A DNA stretch of 10,861 bases from Gp6-AA40 sp032156805. Lineage in GTDB: Bacteria; Acidobacteriota; Vicinamibacteria; Vicinamibacterales; UBA2999. The notes beneath the pieces were generated by a model. The model was not told where the DNA came from. It saw only the letters and a list, made by a program, of their open reading frames with translations, and did no database searches. Where the stretch lies: contig JALDXQ010000225.1 in NCBI GenBank assembly GCA_032156805.1, forward strand, positions 1 through 10,861. The letters run 5' to 3'. Positions 7,496 to 10,861 of the stretch are shown here, piece after piece. How positions within the stretch are numbered: position 1 is the first letter of the stretch; every line of letters starts with the position of its first letter. Made by a program: the position numbers and the translations under genes.

Positions 7496-8011
7496 TTAAA
7501 GGCCGGCAGCGGCCGGAGGCGCAGCAGGAACCTCGCCTTCCTGCAACTCCATGTCGATGCTTCCGCGGTCGTCCGTGGTGAAGATCCCCACTGGCCGATC
7601 GTCGATCACGACCGCGAAAGTCTCCCGTGCCGGCAGCCCCATGATGTCGACCTCGAGCTCGACGCGCCGATCCTGGCGATTGCGCGCCGGCACTTCGAGC
7701 TCGACTTCACCAATCACGCTCCGTCCGCGCCGATCGATGAGGGCCGCGTCCTTCTCGGTGTTCCCGAGCGGGTCGACGCTCGATCGAAACTCGCCCGAGA
7801 CAACGACCTCACCACGCTGGTCTCGAATCTCCACGATGTGCGCTTCGGATACGTCGCCGAGCACGAGCGCAGAGGGATCGGTCCGTGCCCCCGAGAGGAA
7901 CGGCACAGCGATGCCGGCGGCAATCACCAATCCGCAGATGGAGGCGAGCAGGCCCAACAGTTGCAGCTCTCCGGAACCATCCGCTCTTCGGACCTGACAT
8001 CGCAGCGGCAT
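7496..8011 (-). CDS. Membrane-anchored hypothetical protein, first gene of the efflux operon
   Basis: This 171-residue protein of unknown function has a strong ribosome site (AAGGAGG just upstream of the ATG), supporting this start. A 16-residue N-terminus precedes one hydrophobic helix at about 17-39, followed by an acidic, beta-rich domain. Visible segments are AHIVEIRDQRGEVVVSGEF (57-75), EKDAALIDRRGRSVIGEVELEV (86-107), RRVELEVDIMGLPARETFAVVIDDRPVG (115-142) and FTTDDRGSIDMELQEGE (144-160), then an Ala/Pro tail. The 'beta strand, D-G-P-V-G, F-T-T-D-x-x-G' layout recalls small immunoglobulin-like or CHRD-like extracellular domains, but I cannot name a family. There are no Cys or His clusters in the soluble part. 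It opens the operon, is 29 bases from the Cys-rich gene, and is divergent from the gene at 8201. A link to metal efflux rests on position alone. Confidence 0.75.
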   Translation of the reverse strand: MPLRCQVRRADGSGELQLLGLLASICGLVIAAGIAVPFLSGARTDPSALVLGDVSEAHIVEIRDQRGEVVVSGEFRSSVDPLGNTEKDAALIDRRGRSVIGEVELEVPARNRQDRRVELEVDIMGLPARETFAVVIDDRPVGIFTTDDRGSIDMELQEGEVPAAPPAAAGL

Positions 8012-8200
8012 CGCCCCTCCTTCGTTCGATCTACTGAAACCTGTTCAACCAGCGGCGTCAAGCTCTGGCTCACTCGAGTCAGACCAATCGATCGTCACAG
8101 CTGAGCAGAACAAATCTTTGCGACGGCTGTACAGGCGCACGCACCTCGGCGTTTGTTCCCTCGGCGCCCCCGAGTCACTCATCAGCAAGGGAGCACGTCC
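8012..8200. promoter_or_regulatory. Divergent intergenic region between the efflux operon and the gene at 8201
   Basis: These 189 bases must hold promoters for both directions. On the minus strand a TTGACG (8061-8056) could be a -35 box, but no good -10 follows at 16-18 bases. On the plus strand the words CCTCGGCG at 8144-8151 and 8159-8166 form a direct repeat 15 bases apart. A small hairpin (CTCGG, 5-base loop, CCGAG, 8160-8174) lies just upstream of the ribosome site of the next gene (AAGGGAG, 7 bases before its ATG). I see no clear metal-regulator operator such as a long MerR-type dyad. Confidence 0.35.
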
Positions 8201-9118
8201 ATGAAGACCGCGACGCTTCTGATTGCCGCACTGTTGTGGTTCGTCGCCCTGACGAGCCCTGCACTCGCAACCACCTACGGGTCAGTGGAACCAATCGCCA
8301 GTGGCGATGTCATCGACACCACGCCTCTGAGAAACCTGCGTCTCGGCGTGAAGGCCGTCTTCGCAGAGCGATTCCTTGAATGCAGCATCGTGAACAAGGT
8401 GATTGCGGTACTCATCTCGAACGGAAGCATCACAACGATCAACGGACTCAACACCTTCCTGGAAGTCGGTGCAGGAGGCTTCGCGGGAGAGAGCAATCCG
8501 TCCTACGTCTTCACGATCCTGGACGAAGGGCCGAACGCCGCGACCCACGACGACATCGCGATCCTGACCAATAGCCTTGGCTACGTGATGTCGCAGGACA
8601 GCGCGTTCCTGCTCGATGCGAACAACGCGGCAAGCTTCGACTTTCCTGCCAACTACATCGTGCTGAACTTCGACACACCTCCCCCGCTGAGGAAATCGGC
8701 CGCGCTCTTTGAAACCGTGGGCCGGATCGATCCGGAACTGTTCGACACCGACACCAGCGGCTACACGCAGTTCGGCCGGGCCTACCTGTCACTGCAGTCC
8801 TTCGTGCCCAACCAGCAGTTCATCGACGGATACGTCGAGGCGGCCGACCAGTTCGGCGTCGAGTACACGCCGATCGTCATGGGGCAGCCCGGTCTGTTCG
8901 AGGGTGGCGCAGCGTTTCCCGACAACGACTGGGGCCTGAGCCCTAACGGTGAGCAGTACCTCGGACGGATTCCGGCGGCAAACCATCCCCAACTGCGGAA
9001 GCTCCGTCTCGACCATCTTCGGTTCACGCAAGATGCGCTCCGCCTGATCGGGCGACGTGATGAAGGAACATCACACCAGGGACTGCGTCACCAGATGGCT
9101 CAGCTCAGGTGTCCGTAG
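8201..9118 (+). CDS. Exported protein of unknown function
   Basis: This 305-residue protein begins at the ATG at 8201, chosen because AAGGGAG lies 7 bases before it and a clean signal peptide follows (MKTATLL, hydrophobic core to about 18, SPALA before the cleavage at residue 23). The mature protein has single Cys residues near 61 and 304 and no recognisable catalytic motif. Noticeable segments are a hydrophobic run NKVIAVLISNGSITTINGLNTFLEV (65-89), AGGFAGESNPSYVFTILDEG (91-110), LGYVMSQDSAFLLDANN (126-142), FVPNQQFIDGYVEAADQFGVEYTPIVMGQPGLFEG (201-235) and FPDNDWGLSPNGEQYLGRI (239-257). Composition fits a folded soluble domain, not a membrane protein or repeat protein. It stands alone on its strand, divergent from the efflux operon and convergent with the next gene. 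I do not recognise the family and propose no function. The basic, low-complexity last 25 residues differ in style from the rest. Confidence 0.8.
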   Translation: MKTATLLIAALLWFVALTSPALATTYGSVEPIASGDVIDTTPLRNLRLGVKAVFAERFLECSIVNKVIAVLISNGSITTINGLNTFLEVGAGGFAGESNPSYVFTILDEGPNAATHDDIAILTNSLGYVMSQDSAFLLDANNAASFDFPANYIVLNFDTPPPLRKSAALFETVGRIDPELFDTDTSGYTQFGRAYLSLQSFVPNQQFIDGYVEAADQFGVEYTPIVMGQPGLFEGGAAFPDNDWGLSPNGEQYLGRIPAANHPQLRKLRLDHLRFTQDALRLIGRRDEGTSHQGLRHQMAQLRCP

Positions 9119-9172
9119 TCCGGAAAGGCCCAAGAACACGGTGGCCAATCTCGAGAACGTGGCGTCATCAGG

Positions 9173-9739
9173 CTACCCTGCATCGCGTGACCCAAGCAGG
9201 GCCTGCTTGATCTCTTCGGACACCGGGCGTTGACCGAGCCAGTGATCGAGGAACGCCAGCACGAGATCGTGATTGACCCCACCGACGGCGACAGCCTTGT
9301 TGACGCGCACGGTTGTGCCCCGCCCCGGCGCGTACTCAATCAGCACGACGTCGCCGCCTCTCAAGGGGGCGAAGGTCCCGCGCAGGTGTGCGGTCGCCGC
9401 CGATTCGAGCTTCGGGACGAGCTCTCCGCGCCAGTCGATCCCGATTCGATACCGCGGGTCCTCTTCGAAGACGATCTGAATGCGAAGGACCTTTGGCACA
9501 TCCGGTGACAGGAGATTCTCGCGGCTCGTCGAGCCGGTGACGTAGAGGGCGAGACCGTACAGGTCGACCTGACCGAGCAGGTGCGTCCGCATAGCTTCGC
9601 CTGCCTTGGGGACCGCGCTGCCACCCTCGGGTGTGATTGATTGCGGGTGCTGGATCGGCTGTGCGCGGACGCTGACGCCAAGAACTAACGCGCCAAGAAC
9701 TAACGCAATGAACAGTGCACTGAGCGTGCTTCGCAACAT
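9173..9739 (-). CDS. Exported chalcone isomerase-like domain protein
   Basis: This 188-residue protein has a signal peptide (hydrophobic core about 7-23, cleavage after VRA at 26). The mature part matches the bacterial chalcone isomerase-like group (the 'chalcone_3' type). It has GQVDLYGLALYV near the start (56-67), PKVLRIQIVFEEDPRY (82-97), GGDVVLIEYAPGRGTTVRVNKAVAVGG (128-154) and the terminal signature FLDHWLGQRPVSEEIKQALLG (163-183). Plant chalcone isomerases cyclise chalcones, but bacterial members of this group are not known to have that activity, so the name describes fold only; a periplasmic role is likely. The ATG at 9739 is preferred over upstream in-frame starts because GAGAGG sits 7 bases before it and the signal peptide begins there. 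The hydrophobic core contains an exact 15-base duplication. It converges on the unknown exported gene with a 54-base gap and is divergent from the pyrophosphatase. Confidence 0.87.
   Translation of the reverse strand: MLRSTLSALFIALVLGALVLGVSVRAQPIQHPQSITPEGGSAVPKAGEAMRTHLLGQVDLYGLALYVTGSTSRENLLSPDVPKVLRIQIVFEEDPRYRIGIDWRGELVPKLESAATAHLRGTFAPLRGGDVVLIEYAPGRGTTVRVNKAVAVGGVNHDLVLAFLDHWLGQRPVSEEIKQALLGSRDAG
9676..9705. repeat. Exact 15-base tandem duplication inside a signal peptide
   Basis: CGCCAAGAACTAACG occurs twice in succession (9676-9690 and 9691-9705) without mismatch. On the minus strand it encodes ALVLG twice in the hydrophobic core of the chalcone isomerase-like protein's signal peptide. 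Because the unit is a multiple of three the frame is kept. The unit uses TTA, GTT and CTT codons, which are AT-rich for this gene. Perfect identity suggests a recent slippage event. Confidence 0.9.
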
Positions 9740-9938
9740 TGATGTGCCTCTCGAACGACGACGTGGGTTCCTGCGCCCCATCATGTTCGGACGAATCTGG
9801 ACACGCGCCGGTTTCAGACCTCTGCCGCAGCACCCCGGAGTCGCCCGCTGAATCGGCACGCCGTTCGCACACAACCTCGCGCTCGTTTCTATAGGCGCGG
9901 GGCACGATATTCTCAGTCGAGCGACGGCAGTCGAACAC
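9740..9938. promoter_or_regulatory. Divergent intergenic region between chalcone isomerase-like and pyrophosphatase genes
   Basis: These 199 bases should contain promoters for both flanking genes. On the plus strand TATTCT at 9908-9913 is the best -10-like word before the pyrophosphatase ATG, but the base run at the -35 distance (GTTTCT, 9885-9890) is weak. No dyad or riboswitch-like structure stands out. Confidence 0.3.
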
Positions 9939-10736
9939 ATGACGACGACCCCCACGACGGATACGCAGACTGAACTGGGACGCCGCAGACCCAGCCCGAC
10001 ATTCTCGCGAGCAAGGCGCGTATGGGTGTGCCTGGCGCTGTCTCTCCCACTCGCCCTGTTCGCGCACGCCCCGGCTGAGATTCCCAACGAGCTCCCCGCG
10101 CCGGCGACCGCTCAGTTGGGCCGAAGCCTGGCTGAGTCACGCACGTACGGCAAACACCTGTGGCGCGACACCCCTCCGTTGAACGACGACGGGACGGTGA
10201 ACGGATACGTGGAGATCTCGCGCGGTGACCGGCGCAAATGGGAATACAGGATGGCCATGAACAGGCGCGCCATCGACCGCATGATCCCCGAGCAGGTGGG
10301 TGGCTACCCGGTCAACTATGGATTCGTCCCGCAGACGGTTTCGTACGATGGCGACCCGTTCGACGTGCTGGTGCTCGGGCCTCCGATTTCCGGTGGGAGG
10401 ATCGTCCGCGGTGTCATCGTCGGACTGATGCTGATGGAAGACGAAAAAGGATACGACGCCAAAGTCGTAATCTCCCGCGCGACCGGCGGCCGTCCCGACT
10501 ATCAGCTGACCGAACGCGATCGCCACGAGATCGCCGACTATTTCGATCGATACAAGCTGTTCGAGGTTGGAAAATTCTCGAGAGTCCCGGGCTGGGGCAC
10601 GATCGACGAAGGCCTTGCGCTCGTGAAGATGACCCACGCGTTCTTCGAAGAGTGTCAGAAGGTCGCGGAACCGACGTGCCGCATCACACCGCTCGTCGCA
10701 GGAACGGGGCCACCGCCGGCAGCGAAACCCGAGTGA
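9939..10736 (+). CDS. Family I inorganic pyrophosphatase with an N-terminal export signal
   Basis: This 265-residue enzyme is predicted to hydrolyse pyrophosphate to two phosphates using bound divalent metal, usually magnesium. All family I active-site residues align by eye with E. coli PPase: E92, K100, E102, R114, Y127, the D137-G-D139-P-F-D142 signature, D168, D173, K175, and Y205-K206 followed by GKF. The core is about residues 88-238. The family is normally cytoplasmic and about 175 residues in E. coli. This protein adds an N-terminal 90 residues: a basic region (RRR at 15-17, RARR at 24-27), a hydrophobic stretch VWVCLALSLPLALFAHA (28-44) and a linker. This is a signal peptide or anchor, placing the enzyme in the periplasm or outside. 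A 27-residue Pro/Ala-rich tail with Cys 239 and 247 follows the core. The start has only a poor ribosome site, but no later start keeps the hydrophobic segment with a basic n-region. The lone gene shows no operon partner in the window. Confidence 0.93.
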   Translation: MTTTPTTDTQTELGRRRPSPTFSRARRVWVCLALSLPLALFAHAPAEIPNELPAPATAQLGRSLAESRTYGKHLWRDTPPLNDDGTVNGYVEISRGDRRKWEYRMAMNRRAIDRMIPEQVGGYPVNYGFVPQTVSYDGDPFDVLVLGPPISGGRIVRGVIVGLMLMEDEKGYDAKVVISRATGGRPDYQLTERDRHEIADYFDRYKLFEVGKFSRVPGWGTIDEGLALVKMTHAFFEECQKVAEPTCRITPLVAGTGPPPAAKPE

Positions 10737-10841
10737 GCGTCCGCGATTTCCCGCGGCCTCACCCCTCACCAGATCGTGATGAGGTCGTGACTACCGAGCC
10801 GTCCGCGATGCCGGTCCCCGCGCGCTGACACCTCCGTCGTA

Positions 10842-10861
10842 CGTAGTGTCCGGCTTTAGCC
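10842..10861. repeat. Possible truncated intergenic inverted repeat at window edge
   Basis: The window ends in GTAGTGTCCGGCTTTAGCC. TCCGGCT followed by TTA and GCC would complete a palindrome if the next bases are GGA, which cannot be seen. Short elements of this shape recur between genes in some acidobacterial genomes, as far as I recall. The rest of 10737-10841 shows no gene or strong structure. Confidence 0.3.

Noticed and set aside
8029..8061. Sigma-70 promoter for the efflux operon (TTGACG on the minus strand)
   Set aside because: No acceptable -10 box lies 16-18 bases downstream; the nearest word (TTCAGT) matches only three of six consensus positions.
9119..9172. Terminator between the convergent genes
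   Set aside because: The 54 bases contain no convincing GC-rich stem or T-tract in either direction.
9740..10087. Longer N-terminus for the chalcone isomerase-like protein
   Set aside because: It would overlap the divergent pyrophosphatase and place a signal peptide in mid-protein. The ATG at 9739 has a good ribosome site.
10760..10785. Hairpin after the pyrophosphatase gene (CCTCA ... TGAGG)
   Set aside because: Only a five-base stem with a long loop and no following T-tract; not distinguishable from chance.
1..10861. CRISPR arrays, tRNA or rRNA genes, transposases, integrase genes
   Set aside because: No regularly spaced repeats of CRISPR type, no cloverleaf or rRNA sequence and no recombinase reading frame were seen on either strand.

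Overview
The window is GC-rich DNA from a Gram-negative (diderm) bacterium: it encodes a TolC-type outer membrane channel, a lipoprotein adaptor and many proteins with export signals. The intergenic repeat built on TCGNACC heptamers and the mix of hypothetical secreted proteins are compatible with Acidobacteriota (Vicinamibacteria-like). That placement is an impression from base composition and repeat style, not a demonstrated assignment.

Layout. Positions 2-46 (+) hold the last codons of a c-type cytochrome, with a CDACH haem motif at the very C-terminus as in class II cytochromes. A two-gene plus-strand unit follows: a HupE/UreJ-family membrane protein (97-810) and, 5 bases later, a single-pass membrane protein with a periplasmic GOLD/emp24-like beta domain (816-1433). 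It meets, tail to tail, a five-gene minus-strand unit running from 8011 down to 1582: a membrane-anchored hypothetical protein, a small Cys-rich exported protein, a TolC/CzcC-like channel, a CzcB/CusB-like lipoprotein adaptor and a CusA/CzcA-like RND pump. The tight gaps, including an ATGA overlap between channel and adaptor, indicate one operon. The two units meet at 1441-1561 in a dense set of inverted repeats that could terminate transcription from both sides.

Right of the divergent spacer at 8012-8200 lies an exported protein of unknown family (8201-9118, +). A chalcone isomerase-like secreted protein (9173-9739, -) converges on it. After a second divergent spacer comes a family I inorganic pyrophosphatase that carries an N-terminal export signal (9939-10736, +), which is unusual for this normally cytoplasmic enzyme. 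The window ends inside what looks like one arm of another intergenic inverted repeat.

Functionally the left 8 kb reads as a transition-metal handling module. The tripartite pump would export metal across the envelope, the HupE-like protein is a candidate metal permease, and the two small exported proteins at the head of the pump operon and the GOLD-like anchor are candidate accessory factors. Metal specificity cannot be fixed from sequence. The pump lacks the three methionines of the E. coli CusA copper/silver site and also lacks the DFG element of CzcA. No regulator gene, RNA gene, CRISPR array or insertion sequence was seen, and no gene-free stretch exceeds 300 bases.
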